Positions 1 to 8,067 are shown, counted from the stretch's first letter. The stretch: DNA of 44,260 nt from Candidatus Avoscillospira stercorigallinarum (GCA_018713205.1 DVFN01000091.1:1-44260); one strand, 5' to 3'. Numbers and translations are program-made. Notes: generated by a model not told the origin, from the sequence alone.

Positions 1-127
1 CCAATCTTTTGCCCCATCCGTGCAGTTATAAAAGGGGGAAATACATACAGTATTCCCGCCCTTTTATAACTTTCGTATGAGGCAAAATCTTTGGCCGAAT
101 GCTCTTGCCAAATTGTGCGGTGCTGCC
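1..127. repeat. Palindromic element, copy 1 (cut by window edge)
   Basis: This stretch is identical, except for one base, to the right-hand 127 bases of the element at 531-691. The left end lies outside the window. Identity stops exactly at the end of the terminal repeat (AATTGTGCGGTGCTGCC), which marks a discrete element boundary. The inside holds an inverted repeat around TATAAAAGGG / CCCTTTTATA. Confidence 0.85.
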
Positions 128-133
128 ATAACT

Positions 134-180
134 AGGGCGCGCCGCAGAATGTAATGCGGTGCGCCCTGGTTGTTTGATTT
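134..180 (+). terminator. Hairpin terminator, plus orientation
   Basis: A 13-bp stem (AGGGCGCGCCGCA with TGCGGTGCGCCCT, one mismatch) with an 8-nt loop is followed on the plus strand by GGTTGTTTGATTT. It could end a plus-strand transcript entering from outside the window; on the minus strand the tail is not T-rich. It also lies just beyond the stop of the small minus-strand gene. Confidence 0.5.
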
Positions 181-213
181 AGTTGTTTGTCCGGGTGGCT
201 GGGCCGCTGGCGC

Positions 214-468
214 CTACAGCAGGGCGGCAGCCAGCCAGAGGGCCCCCATGGCCCCGGCGCCGCACCCGGCCCACAGCAGCCGGTCGCGGATACGCGCCCA
301 GAGGGTCAGACTGGGGCTGCAGGCCCGGCGGGCCTCTTCCAGCAGCGCCTCTTCGCTGACGCCTCCCTGGGAGACGAGATCGTCTCGCACGAGAAAAATA
401 GCCTGTTCAAACATTGCCGGGTCGCCGCCCTGGACCACGACTACCTGACGGGTGATGCCCTTGACCAT
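214..468 (-). CDS. Small conserved membrane protein
   Basis: This encodes an 84-residue protein with a charged, probably cytoplasmic N-terminal part (about residues 1-62) and one hydrophobic C-terminal segment (about 65-84) that should anchor it in the membrane. The start is supported by AAAGGAGG about 7 nt upstream of the ATG. The N-terminal pattern (VKGITRQVVVV, then FEQAIFLVRDD) resembles a family of short clostridial proteins of unknown role that are sometimes mislabelled as translation initiation factor 2; no such function is visible here. The gene is bracketed by two direct copies of a palindromic element, so it sits in a repeat-defined cassette. Function unknown. Confidence 0.7.
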   Translation of the reverse strand: MVKGITRQVVVVQGGDPAMFEQAIFLVRDDLVSQGGVSEEALLEEARRACSPSLTLWARIRDRLLWAGCGAGAMGALWLAAALL

Positions 469-530
469 GGAATGCCTCCTTTGGGTTGTTACGTTTCCAG
501 TATTTCCAAAGTCAGGCAGCGTTATTCTTG

Positions 531-691
531 GGCATCACCGCACAATTGTGTCTGCGGCCTTCGCCCAATCTTTTGCCCCATCCGTGCAGTTATAAAAGGG
601 GGAAATACATAGAGTATTCCCGCCCTTTTATAACTTTCGTATGAGGCAAAATCTTTGGCCGAATGCTCTTGCCAAATTGTGCGGTGCTGCC
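531..691. repeat. Complete 161-bp palindromic MITE-like element, copy 2
   Basis: The ends form a 17-bp terminal inverted repeat with one mismatch: GGCATCACCGCACAATT at the left and AATTGTGCGGTGCTGCC at the right. The whole element is an imperfect palindrome centred near 611, with TATAAAAGGGGGAAATA facing TATTCCCGCCCTTTTATA. CTTG occurs directly on both sides (527-530 and 692-695), which fits a 4-bp target-site duplication. It has no coding capacity. Copy 1 at the window start differs at one position, so the two are recent duplicates. Confidence 0.85.
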
Positions 692-700
692 CTTGGTTTC

Positions 701-1189
701 TCAGAACTGGAAGGTCTCGGGCATGGTATCGTCGTTGTCGATCCACTCCCGGACGTCCACGACGGTATATTCGGTTTCCGTCCGGCGGATGACCACCCGG
801 GCGATGCCGGCGTTGATGATGGTCCGGCGGCACATGGAGCAGGACGTGGCGTCGGGCAGGAGCTGCCCGGTCAGCGCGTCCCGGCCCACCAGATACAGCG
901 TTGCGCCGATACACTCGTTGCGCGAAGCGGAAATGATGGCGTTGGCCTCGGCGTGGACGCTGCGGCAGAGCTCATATCGCTCGCCCCGGGGGACCTGAAG
1001 CCGTTCCCGGATGCACACGCCCAGTTCGTTGCAGTTGGCCCGGCCGCGGGGCGCGCCGTTGTAGCCTGTAGCCACGATCTCATCGTTGCGGACAATGATG
1101 GCCCCATACCACCGCCGCAGGCAGGTGGACCGCTCCAGCACGGTCTGGGCAATGTCCAGGTAATAGTTTTCCTTGTCGATGCGCTGCAT
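701..1189 (-). CDS. dCMP deaminase family protein
   Basis: A 162-residue zinc-dependent deoxycytidylate deaminase of the ComEB/DCD type, which converts dCMP to dUMP for thymidylate synthesis in the cytoplasm. Zinc ligands and the proton shuttle are visible as H79-A-E81 and C117-S-M-C120, in the order typical of the cytidine/dCMP deaminase fold. Length fits the family. AGGAGGG lies about 7 nt before the ATG, and a TTGCCG-17-TATGAT promoter is just upstream, so it is a single-gene unit. The stop codon lies 9 bp from the palindromic element, which may provide its RNA 3' end. The exact substrate (dCMP or a related deoxynucleotide) cannot be settled from sequence. Confidence 0.9.
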   Translation of the reverse strand: MQRIDKENYYLDIAQTVLERSTCLRRWYGAIIVRNDEIVATGYNGAPRGRANCNELGVCIRERLQVPRGERYELCRSVHAEANAIISASRNECIGATLYLVGRDALTGQLLPDATSCSMCRRTIINAGIARVVIRRTETEYTVVDVREWIDNDDTMPETFQF

Positions 1190-1212
1190 AGTATCCCTCC
1201 TGTGTTTTTACC

Positions 1213-1241
1213 ATCATATCATGCCGCCGCCGCACCGGCAA
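1213..1241 (-). promoter_or_regulatory. SigA-type promoter for dCMP deaminase
   Basis: On the minus strand TTGCCG and TATGAT are separated by 17 nt and lie about 25 nt upstream of the dCMP deaminase start. Confidence 0.55.
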
Positions 1242-1285
1242 GCCAATGACGAAATTATTTTGGTGAACCGCGCCAAAAAATATCC

Positions 1286-1314
1286 TTGACAAGCGGGAGA
1301 AGATTGCCTATACT
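1286..1314 (+). promoter_or_regulatory. SigA-type promoter for leader peptide and ABC exporter
   Basis: A perfect TTGACA, a 17-nt spacer and TATACT. Transcription would begin near 1321, about 30 nt before the leader ORF and 185 nt before the first exporter gene. Confidence 0.85.
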
Positions 1315-1351
1315 AGTCACGCAAGCCAAAATTGGAAAGGAGGCGCACGGT

Positions 1352-1423
1352 ATGGCAATGCGGAAGGTATTTGGTACAATGCATCGCGGGGGGACATGCT
1401 GTGCGCGCCCGGTCGTTTTCTGA
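1352..1423 (+). CDS. Candidate 23-codon leader peptide of the ABC exporter operon
   Basis: GGAAAGGAGG ends about 8 nt before an ATG that opens a 23-codon frame closed by TGA, all inside the 5' leader of the exporter operon. The peptide starts MAMRKVFGTMHRGG and ends CCARPVVF; paired Cys codons and Arg-Pro are near its end. A terminator hairpin follows 25 nt after its stop. The known parallel is the B. subtilis bmrB-bmrCD system, where translation of a short leader controls readthrough into a heterodimeric ABC exporter. A GGGAC segment inside the ORF (about 1390-1395) can pair with GTCCC of the terminator's left arm, giving a candidate antiterminator. The regulatory role is inference. Confidence 0.65.
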   Translation: MAMRKVFGTMHRGGTCCARPVVF

Positions 1424-1448
1424 CGGCCGTCTTTTTGCCGCAATTGGT

Positions 1449-1475
1449 GCGTCCCTGGAAAGGGGCGCTTTTTTT
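1449..1475 (+). terminator. Intrinsic terminator inside the exporter leader (attenuator)
   Basis: GCGTCCC pairs with GGGGCGC across a TGGAAA loop (7 bp with one G-U pair), followed by seven T residues. It stands between the leader peptide stop and the exporter start, so transcripts must read through it. The right arm can also pair with the GCGCCC that follows the T run, an alternative fold. Confidence 0.75.
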
Positions 1476-1504
1476 GCGCCCATGGGAAGAAATGGAGGTA
1501 CGTT

Positions 1505-3364
1505 TTGGAAACAACGCAGTTGAAACTGCCGCGCCGGGAGAAAGCGTCATTGATCTGGCGGTTTCTGCGGCCGGTGGTAGGATTTTTCATCGCGGCGCTG
1601 GTGTCGGCCTGCCTGAGCATGGTCTTCCACGCCATGACGCCGCAGATCATCAAGGTGACCGTGGACAACATCCTCGGTCAGAAAGCGCCGGACACCACCG
1701 ATTGGTTCACCCGTCTGCTGCCCCTGGACCTGCTGCGGCAGGATTTGTCCCGGTCGCTCTTATGGGCGGCTCTGGCGGTTTTGGCCGTGGCGCTGCTCCG
1801 GGGCGTGTGCAGCTTCGGCCAGCGGTACTATCTGGGCCGCGGCTCCGAGGGCTTTGTCAAGGGCATCCGCGACGGGCTCTACGGCCATATCCAGCACCTG
1901 AGCTTCGCCTGGCACAAGGCCCATTCCACCGGCGATATGATCCAGCGCTGTACGTCCGACGTGGACGTGATTCGCAGCTTCGTCTGCAACCAGCTGGTGG
2001 AGGTGGTGCGGACGGTCTTCCTTATCATTCTCTATCTGACGATCATGTTCTCCATGAACGTCAAGCTCTCGCTGATCTCTCTGGCGTTTATCCCCATCGT
2101 GGGCCTGTCCTCGGGTGTCTTCTACCGCCGGATCTCCAAGCGGTTCCAGGCCGCCGACGAGGCCGAGGGCGATCTGACCACCTGTGCCCAGGAAAATCTC
2201 ACCGGCGTCCGGGTGGTCCGGGCCTTCGGCCGGGAACGGTTTGAGCTGGACCGGTTCAACGAGAAAAACCAGCGCTTTTCCATGCTCTGGATTCAGCTGG
2301 GCAAGCTCCTGTCGGTCTACTGGGCCTCTGGCACCTTCCTGACCTGTCTCCAGGTCATGGTCATCATTCTGGCCGGCACCGTGGAGACGGTCCGGGGCGA
2401 GATGACCCTGGGCGCGTTTTTGGCCTTTGTCACCTACAACGAGTCTCTGGCCTGGCCGGTCCGGTCCCTGGGCCGCGTGCTCTCGGACATGAGTAAGGCC
2501 GGCGTCTCCCTGGACCGGGTGGGCTACATCCTCCGGGCCCCCGAGGAGGAGGACCGGCCCGAGGCCGTGGACGCCTCCTGCGCCGGAGATATCGTCTTCG
2601 ACCACGTGACCTTCGGCTACGAGGGACAGGAGGTCCTCAAGGACCTGTCCTTCACGATCCCCAAGGGCAGCACCTTTGCCATCCTCGGCGGCACCGGCTC
2701 GGGAAAGAGCACCCTGGTCCACCTGCTGGACCGGCTCTACGACCTGGGCGAGGGCCAGGGAACGATTACCATTGGCGGCCGGGATATCCGGACTATCAAC
2801 CGGGATTGTCTTCGCCGTCAAATCGGCCTGGTGCTGCAGGAGCCCTTCCTGTTCTCCAAGACCATCCAGGAGAACATCGCCGCCACCCGGCCCGAGGCAG
2901 GGGAGGAGGCCGTGCGGTTCGCCGCCGGGGTGGCCTGTGTGGATGAAGCCATCACCGAGTTCCCCCTGGGCTATGATACGGTCATCGGCGAACGGGGCGT
3001 GACCCTCTCCGGCGGCCAGAAGCAGCGGGTGGCCATTGCCCGGATGCTGATGCAGCAGGCCCCGGTGGTGATCTTCGACGACTCGCTCTCGGCGGTGGAC
3101 GCGGAGACCGATGCAAAAATCCGCGCCGCCCTCCATGAAAACCTCCACGACGCCACGGTGATCCTGATTTCCCACCGGGTCACCACCCTGATGAAGGCCG
3201 ACCAGATCCTGGTCCTCCAGGACGGCAGAAGAGTCGATCTCGGCACCCACGCCGAACTGATTTCCCGCCCCGGCATCTACCGGGATATCTATGACATTCA
3301 AATGAGCAGCGACGACCGCAAGCAGCTTGAGGAAGAGGAGGCGATGACCCATGGCAGCCATTGA
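1505..3364 (+). CDS. Heterodimeric ABC exporter subunit with degenerate ATP site
   Basis: A 619-residue half-transporter: six-helix membrane domain (about 18-325) and an ATPase domain (about 355-600). Walker A is G395-GTGSGKST, the signature is LSGGQ at 501-505, and Walker B is IFDD with Asp526 where the catalytic Glu is expected, followed by SLSAVD and an ISHR H-loop. The Asp change with an intact signature marks the degenerate half of a heterodimer, as in BmrC and TM287. The start is TTG, chosen because TGGAGG lies 6 nt upstream and no better codon fits. The partner gene overlaps its 3' end by 14 nt. Likely exports drugs or other amphipathic compounds; the substrate is unknown. Confidence 0.9.
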   Translation: METTQLKLPRREKASLIWRFLRPVVGFFIAALVSACLSMVFHAMTPQIIKVTVDNILGQKAPDTTDWFTRLLPLDLLRQDLSRSLLWAALAVLAVALLRGVCSFGQRYYLGRGSEGFVKGIRDGLYGHIQHLSFAWHKAHSTGDMIQRCTSDVDVIRSFVCNQLVEVVRTVFLIILYLTIMFSMNVKLSLISLAFIPIVGLSSGVFYRRISKRFQAADEAEGDLTTCAQENLTGVRVVRAFGRERFELDRFNEKNQRFSMLWIQLGKLLSVYWASGTFLTCLQVMVIILAGTVETVRGEMTLGAFLAFVTYNESLAWPVRSLGRVLSDMSKAGVSLDRVGYILRAPEEEDRPEAVDASCAGDIVFDHVTFGYEGQEVLKDLSFTIPKGSTFAILGGTGSGKSTLVHLLDRLYDLGEGQGTITIGGRDIRTINRDCLRRQIGLVLQEPFLFSKTIQENIAATRPEAGEEAVRFAAGVACVDEAITEFPLGYDTVIGERGVTLSGGQKQRVAIARMLMQQAPVVIFDDSLSAVDAETDAKIRAALHENLHDATVILISHRVTTLMKADQILVLQDGRRVDLGTHAELISRPGIYRDIYDIQMSSDDRKQLEEEEAMTHGSH

Positions 3365-5177
3365 TGAACAGGACTATACAAAATCCTTTGATTGGAAGAT
3401 CTGGAAGCGGCTTTTCCCGATCTTCCGGACCTATCGCGTGGCCTTTGTCATGCTGCTGGTGTTCAATGCCCTGACCGCTCTGGTGGACGTGGGGCTGCCG
3501 CTGCTCCAGCGCTACGCCATCGCCAATTTTATCGAAAAGGACACCTTGACCGGCATCGTGCCCTATGCGCTGGTGTACCTGGTGGTGATCCTGCTCCAGG
3601 CTCTCTCGGTGGTGCTGTTCGCCCGCAACTCCATGTCCATCGAGATGAACGCCGGCCGGGATCTGCGGCGGACGCTCTTTACCCACCTCCAGACCCTGTC
3701 CTTTTCCTTCTATAACGTCACCCCCGTGGGCTATCTTCTGTCCCGGGTCATGAGCGACACCAACCGCATTGCCTCCATGATCGCCTGGAACCTGACCGAT
3801 ATCCTCTGGGCCATGTTCTATGTCTTCGGCACCTTCGCGGCCATGCTGATTCTCAACTGGCGGCTGGCACTGGTGGTCATCCTGATCGTGCCGGTCATCG
3901 CGGTGCTGACCTGGTACTTCCAGAACCGGATTCTCCACTGGAACCGGAAGGTCCGGAAGCTGAACTCCAAAATCACCGGAGCGTTTAACGAGGGAATCAC
4001 CGGAGCCAAGACCTCCAAGACCCTGGTCATCGAGGATCAGAACACGGCCTCCTTCCGGGAGCTCACCGAGTCCATGCGCGTGGCGGGCGTCCGGGCCGCC
4101 CGGCTCAACGCTGTCTATATCCCCCTGGTGCTGTTCTGCTCCACCATGGCCGTGGCCATCGTCCTGCTGCGGGGCGGCCATATGGTCCTGGACCAGGTGC
4201 TGGAGATCGCGACCCTCTCCACCTTCACCACCTACGCCGTGGGCATCTTCGAGCCCATTCAGATGACGGCCGCCAATATCGCCGAGTTTATCTCCCTCCA
4301 GGCCTCCATCGAGCGGGTCACCGGCCTGATGGACGAGGTGCCCCAGGTCCAGGATACGCCGGAGGTGCTGGAGAAGTACGGCGACGTCTTCTCCCCCAAG
4401 CGGGAGAACTGGGAGCCGCTGAAGGGCGACATCGAGTTCCGGGACGTGACCTTCCGCTATCCCGACGGCGGCGAAAATGTGCTGGAGCACTTCTCCCTGA
4501 AGATCCCCGCCGGGACCACCGTGGCCATCGTCGGCGAGACCGGCGCGGGCAAGAGCACCCTGGTCAATCTGGCCTGCCGGTTCTTCGAGCCCACCGCCGG
4601 CCAAATCCTCATCGACGGCCGGGACTACCGGGAGCGGAGCCAGCTGTGGCTCCATGAGAACATCGGCTATGTGCTCCAGAGCCCCCATTTGTTCTCCGGC
4701 TCCGTCCGGGAGAATATCCGCTACGGCCGTCTGGACGCCACCGACGCCGAGGTCGAGGCCGCGGCCAAGGCCGTCAGCGCCGATACCGTGGTGGCCAAGC
4801 TGGAGCACGGCTGGGACAGCCAGGTAGGCGAGGGCGGCGACAAGCTCTCCACCGGCGAGAAGCAGCTGATCTCCTTCGCCCGGGCCGTGCTGGCCGACCC
4901 CCGGATCTTCGTCCTGGATGAGGCCACGTCCTCCATCGACACCCAGACCGAGCAGCTGATTCAGAATGCCATCGACCATCTGCTCCAGGACCGCACGTCC
5001 TTCCTGATCGCCCACCGGCTTTCCACCATCCGCAAGGCGGACCTGATCCTGGTGGTCCGGGACGGCAAAATCGTCGAGCAGGGCACCCACCAGGAGCTTC
5101 TCCGGCAGCACGGCTACTACCACGATCTCTACTCCAAGCAGTTCGCTGAGGAAAACGCCGCGAAGATTTTGAAGTGA
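3351..5177 (+). CDS. Heterodimeric ABC exporter subunit with catalytic Glu
   Basis: A 608-residue half-transporter, partner of the preceding gene. The membrane domain occupies about residues 15-320 and the ATPase about 360-600. Walker A is GETGAGKST (395-403), Walker B ends in LDE with catalytic Glu524, and the H-loop is IAHR. Its signature is LSTGE (499-503) rather than LSGGQ. Together the two subunits can form one full ATP site (this Walker A/B with the partner's LSGGQ) and one degenerate site, the pattern known for TM287/288 and BmrCD. The 14-nt overlap predicts coupled translation and fixed stoichiometry. Belongs to the same attenuator-controlled transcript. Confidence 0.92.
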   Translation: MAAIDEQDYTKSFDWKIWKRLFPIFRTYRVAFVMLLVFNALTALVDVGLPLLQRYAIANFIEKDTLTGIVPYALVYLVVILLQALSVVLFARNSMSIEMNAGRDLRRTLFTHLQTLSFSFYNVTPVGYLLSRVMSDTNRIASMIAWNLTDILWAMFYVFGTFAAMLILNWRLALVVILIVPVIAVLTWYFQNRILHWNRKVRKLNSKITGAFNEGITGAKTSKTLVIEDQNTASFRELTESMRVAGVRAARLNAVYIPLVLFCSTMAVAIVLLRGGHMVLDQVLEIATLSTFTTYAVGIFEPIQMTAANIAEFISLQASIERVTGLMDEVPQVQDTPEVLEKYGDVFSPKRENWEPLKGDIEFRDVTFRYPDGGENVLEHFSLKIPAGTTVAIVGETGAGKSTLVNLACRFFEPTAGQILIDGRDYRERSQLWLHENIGYVLQSPHLFSGSVRENIRYGRLDATDAEVEAAAKAVSADTVVAKLEHGWDSQVGEGGDKLSTGEKQLISFARAVLADPRIFVLDEATSSIDTQTEQLIQNAIDHLLQDRTSFLIAHRLSTIRKADLILVVRDGKIVEQGTHQELLRQHGYYHDLYSKQFAEENAAKILK

Positions 5178-5202
5178 AATACGATGACCGGCGTTTTCCC
5201 AA

Positions 5203-5300
5203 AGCCTCTCCTTGAGGAGAGGTGGCACGCGAAGCGTGACGGAGAGGTGTGCCGCCCAACGGGCGGCGGCGCGTCAGCGCCCTCTGCACTCGCCGCCCCA
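5203..5300. repeat. Dispersed imperfect-palindrome repeat
   Basis: Contains short nested inverted repeats: CCTCTCCTTGAGGAGAGG, CACGCGAAGCGTG and CCGCCCAACGGGCGG. No coding frame fits. The opening CCTCTCCTTGAGGAGAGG is closely similar to CCTCCCCTTGAGGGGAGG near 44132, so it belongs to a repeat family in this genome. Confidence 0.55.
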
Positions 5301-5308
5301 CGTTTGGG

Positions 5309-5353
5309 TCCATAAAAATGGAGCCCGGCTCTTGCGCAGAGCCGGGCTTCGTC
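5309..5353. terminator. Bidirectional terminator between convergent genes
   Basis: AGCCCGGCTC pairs with GAGCCGGGCT over a 7-nt loop. The plus tail is TCGTCT; on the minus strand the stem is followed by CCATTTTTAT. It lies between the ABC exporter operon and the nucleotidase gene, which converge here. Confidence 0.7.
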
Positions 5354-5392
5354 TCAGGGTCCAGGCATGGCGCCGTTCCATGGTCATCCCTC

Positions 5393-6904
5393 CTAGTCGA
5401 TGACGGAGAGCCGTCCGTCCACGACCGCCATCTGGTGCGCCCCCTGCCGCAGATGCTCCTCCAGCACCTCAAAGCAGGAGGTGCTGACCACCCGGGGCTT
5501 GGACAAGGCCGCGTCCGAGAGCGGCATCCCGAAGCACATCTCAAAATTGTCCAGATGGAACCGCTGAATACCCACGGTGACGGCCTGCTCGTCGGGCAGT
5601 TCCTTGCCGTCGAAGGTAAATTCCGTAAATACCCCGGCGTGCCGGGACCAGGTGCAGCGCAGCCGCCGGGACACCTGGTAGAACTCGGTGTGCAGCCCCT
5701 GGAACAGCTCCTCCCGGAAGGTGTAGGCCAGCATCTTTTTCAGGGCTTTCCCGGAGACCGTCACCCGGGAACAGTCGTCGTCAAAGGGGAATGCCTCCAG
5801 CAGCGTCCCGTAGGTCACCAGGGGGCCCAGGCTGGGGCTGCGCATACTGCCCGCACCCAGGAGCATCACATCCAGATTCAGCGCATCGGCCAGCAGGTCG
5901 GCGAAGAAGTTCCCCAGCTCCGTCTCCTGGCCCCGGGCCGGATTGGTCAGCGCCCGGGGGAAGCGGGTGAGGACCCGGTTATATTTGCTGTCGGTCTGAG
6001 CCTTGAATTGGCCGATCAGGTGCTCCAGCTCCAGGTCTCGGGGGCAACAGCCGCCCCGGATGGGCACGGCCTGCCAGTGGTAGCTGTCCACGGCGCTGCG
6101 GCTCCGGTCCACCAGCAGGTCCAGCCGCCCCACCTGGTCGGTGCCGAAGCCCGCCTGGACGATCAGAATGCCGTTGACCGTGGCCGGTCCGTCTGGCAGG
6201 GTGTGGCTATGGCCGCCGATAATCAGATCGACGCCCCAGGCCGGGTCCAGCCGCGCCGCAAGGGCCTTGTCCTCTTCAAAGCCGATATGGGTCAACAGGA
6301 CGGTCAAGTCCACGTCGGTATTTTTATAGTTATTGACGATCCGCCCCACGGTTTCCACCGGATCTGCCACGTCCACCAGGTTCCCAGTCAGGGTATCCTT
6401 CCGGGCCATGGCCAGAATGGCCTCGTTGAGCAGCCCGATAAACAGAATCCGCAGGCCGCCGCAGCGCAAAATCACATAGGGCCGGAACAGCCGGGCTCCG
6501 TTGGATTTGATATAGAGATTGGCGTTGATAAACGGAAACTTGGCGCACTTCTCCAGCAGCAGCAGATGGCCCAGGCCGTAGTCGGCCTCGTGGTTGCCGA
6601 TGGTGGCCACGTCGGGGCCCAGCAGGTTGAGAATTTCGATGGTGGAGACGCCCTTGAAGTCGCTGTCAATGACGGAGCCGCGGAAGGTATCGCCGGCGAT
6701 GGCATAGAGGACGTTCTCCTCCTCGCGGCGGACCTTGTTGACGTAGCCCGAGAGCATGGAGAGGCCGCCCACGCTGACGCCGTCGGCTTCCTCCGCCAAA
6801 AAGTCCCCGTGGATGTCATTGGAGTGCAGAATAGTCAGCCGGGTCAGGTCAGCGCGGCGGGCAGGGTGGTCGTGCTGGCGCAGCCGGTCCAGTAGTTTCC
6901 CCAT
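5393..6904 (-). CDS. Cytoplasmic 5'-nucleotidase/2',3'-cyclic phosphodiesterase family protein
   Basis: A 503-residue two-domain enzyme. The N-terminal calcineurin-like metallophosphatase domain (about 20-290) carries the dinuclear metal motifs SNDIHGDF (D30, H32), AGDT (D72), GNHE (N104, H105), THIGFEED and GGHSHTLP. The C-terminal domain (about 320-500) resembles the nucleotide-binding domain of UshA-type 5'-nucleotidases. Unlike UshA it has no signal peptide, so a cytoplasmic role in nucleotide or nucleotide-sugar turnover is likely. TAGGAGGG precedes the ATG. It starts 12 nt after the dam-type methylase gene and is probably cotranscribed with it. The substrate cannot be read from sequence. 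Confidence 0.85.
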   Translation of the reverse strand: MGKLLDRLRQHDHPARRADLTRLTILHSNDIHGDFLAEEADGVSVGGLSMLSGYVNKVRREEENVLYAIAGDTFRGSVIDSDFKGVSTIEILNLLGPDVATIGNHEADYGLGHLLLLEKCAKFPFINANLYIKSNGARLFRPYVILRCGGLRILFIGLLNEAILAMARKDTLTGNLVDVADPVETVGRIVNNYKNTDVDLTVLLTHIGFEEDKALAARLDPAWGVDLIIGGHSHTLPDGPATVNGILIVQAGFGTDQVGRLDLLVDRSRSAVDSYHWQAVPIRGGCCPRDLELEHLIGQFKAQTDSKYNRVLTRFPRALTNPARGQETELGNFFADLLADALNLDVMLLGAGSMRSPSLGPLVTYGTLLEAFPFDDDCSRVTVSGKALKKMLAYTFREELFQGLHTEFYQVSRRLRCTWSRHAGVFTEFTFDGKELPDEQAVTVGIQRFHLDNFEMCFGMPLSDAALSKPRVVSTSCFEVLEEHLRQGAHQMAVVDGRLSVID

Positions 6905-6916
6905 AGAGGCTCCCTC

Positions 6917-8011
6917 CTAGAGAGGCAGGGCGTAGTTGGTGACGATCAGATGCTCGGCAGCCCGGTCGTTGCGGCGGCGGACGTTATAGGCGTACTGCTT
7001 GTCGAAGCGCCAGACGTGGAAGCCCTGGCCGTACAGGCCCTGGATAAAATCGGTGTTTTTGATAATCAGCAGAAATTTGGCCGGCGTCCGGCTCAGCGCC
7101 ACAGCCAGCCGGGCCTGGTCCAGCTTGGTGAAGGCCGACCCGCTGTAGTCGGAGAATTCCGTGTCGTAGGGCGGGTCCAGGAAGAGGAAGTCCCGCTCGG
7201 TGGGCTTCACATGGCCGAGAAATTCCTCGAAATCCATGGCGCTGAGCTCCGTCCCGGCAAAGAGGTCCGCCACGGCCGGGGAGAAGACGGCCTCCACCTT
7301 GGAGAGCAGGTCCTTGCGGTTGTAGCTGATGCCGCCGTAGGGGATATTGAACTCGCCCCGGCTGTTGTAGCGGAACATGGAGCCGTAGCACATCTCCCGG
7401 ATAAAATAGAAGTTGGCGTAGTATTCCGCGGATGAGGCGCCGCACTTTTCGTTATACCGCTGCCGGAAGTAGAGATAGTATCCCCCGGTCAGGCCGGTCA
7501 GCAGGTTTTCCACCAGATCGGCCCGGGAGAAGGGGGACTTTTCCTGGTTCCGGGCCGTGCGGCGGACCTTGTCCAGGAGGCTCTTCTCCAGCTCCGCCCG
7601 GAAGGCCGCCGGGTCCGGCGTGAGCGGCGGGTCGAAGAGACCGGGAAGCCGGTCCGCCCAGGAATCGAAGAGCGCCGTTGCCGCCTGCTCCAGCGTGCCG
7701 GCCTCCAGGGCGGGCAGCAGGGCCAGCAGCCGGTCGGCCTGGGCTTCCCCCAGGGCCAGCAGCCGCCGGAAGCTCCAGGCGTAGGCCCGGAGATAGGCCT
7801 CCAGCGCCGGGTCCTGGTCCTTGACCAGCCGGTAAAAGCCCATCAGCTCGCCGCTGAGATCGTTGACCGCGGCCCTGGGTGGACAGAGATGAAAAAAGAG
7901 GGCGCCGCCGCCGAAAAACGGCTCCAGATAGCGGTCAAAACCGGGAATCATCGAGCGGAACCGGACAATTTCGCTGGATTTTCCGCCGGGCCATTTGAGA
8001 AGCGGCTTCAT
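6917..8011 (-). CDS. D12-class DNA adenine methyltransferase (Dam-like, orphan)
   Basis: A 364-residue N6-adenine methyltransferase. It shows KWPGGK (6-11), the AdoMet-binding FFGGG (33-37) and the catalytic DPPY (279-282), in the order of the Dam/DpnM/EcoRV group; the middle region (about 75-190) would hold target recognition. An in-frame ATG two codons earlier exists, but GGAGGG abuts it, whereas the chosen ATG has proper spacing of 7 nt. No restriction endonuclease gene is adjacent: the downstream neighbour is a phosphoesterase, so this looks like an orphan methylase acting in regulation, repair or phage defence. The recognition sequence is unknown (GATC would be the default guess). Confidence 0.88.
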   Translation of the reverse strand: MKPLLKWPGGKSSEIVRFRSMIPGFDRYLEPFFGGGALFFHLCPPRAAVNDLSGELMGFYRLVKDQDPALEAYLRAYAWSFRRLLALGEAQADRLLALLPALEAGTLEQAATALFDSWADRLPGLFDPPLTPDPAAFRAELEKSLLDKVRRTARNQEKSPFSRADLVENLLTGLTGGYYLYFRQRYNEKCGASSAEYYANFYFIREMCYGSMFRYNSRGEFNIPYGGISYNRKDLLSKVEAVFSPAVADLFAGTELSAMDFEEFLGHVKPTERDFLFLDPPYDTEFSDYSGSAFTKLDQARLAVALSRTPAKFLLIIKNTDFIQGLYGQGFHVWRFDKQYAYNVRRRNDRAAEHLIVTNYALPL

Positions 8012-8038
8012 GGTCATCCCTCCGTAGGCATTTTTGTT

Positions 8039-8067
8039 ATTATATCAGTTTTTTTCTCCCTTGCCAA
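8039..8067 (-). promoter_or_regulatory. SigA-type promoter for dam-like gene and nucleotidase
   Basis: TTGGCA, 17 nt and TATAAT on the minus strand, about 28 nt before the methylase start. Back to back with a plus promoter for tsaE. Confidence 0.75.

Noticed and set aside
1422..1436. GACGGCCGTC followed by TTTTT as a second terminator
   Set aside because: A palindrome without a loop leaves too short a stem; the hairpin at 1449-1475 is far better.
1760..3361. Long open frame opposite the first ABC exporter gene
   Set aside because: GC-rich shadow frame with low-complexity Gly/His/Asp composition, no ribosome site and no recognisable motif, lying fully antisense to a clear gene.
5178..5392. 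tRNA or small RNA gene after the ABC exporter
   Set aside because: Hairpins do not form a cloverleaf and no CCA end or T-loop sequence is present; best read as repeat plus terminator.
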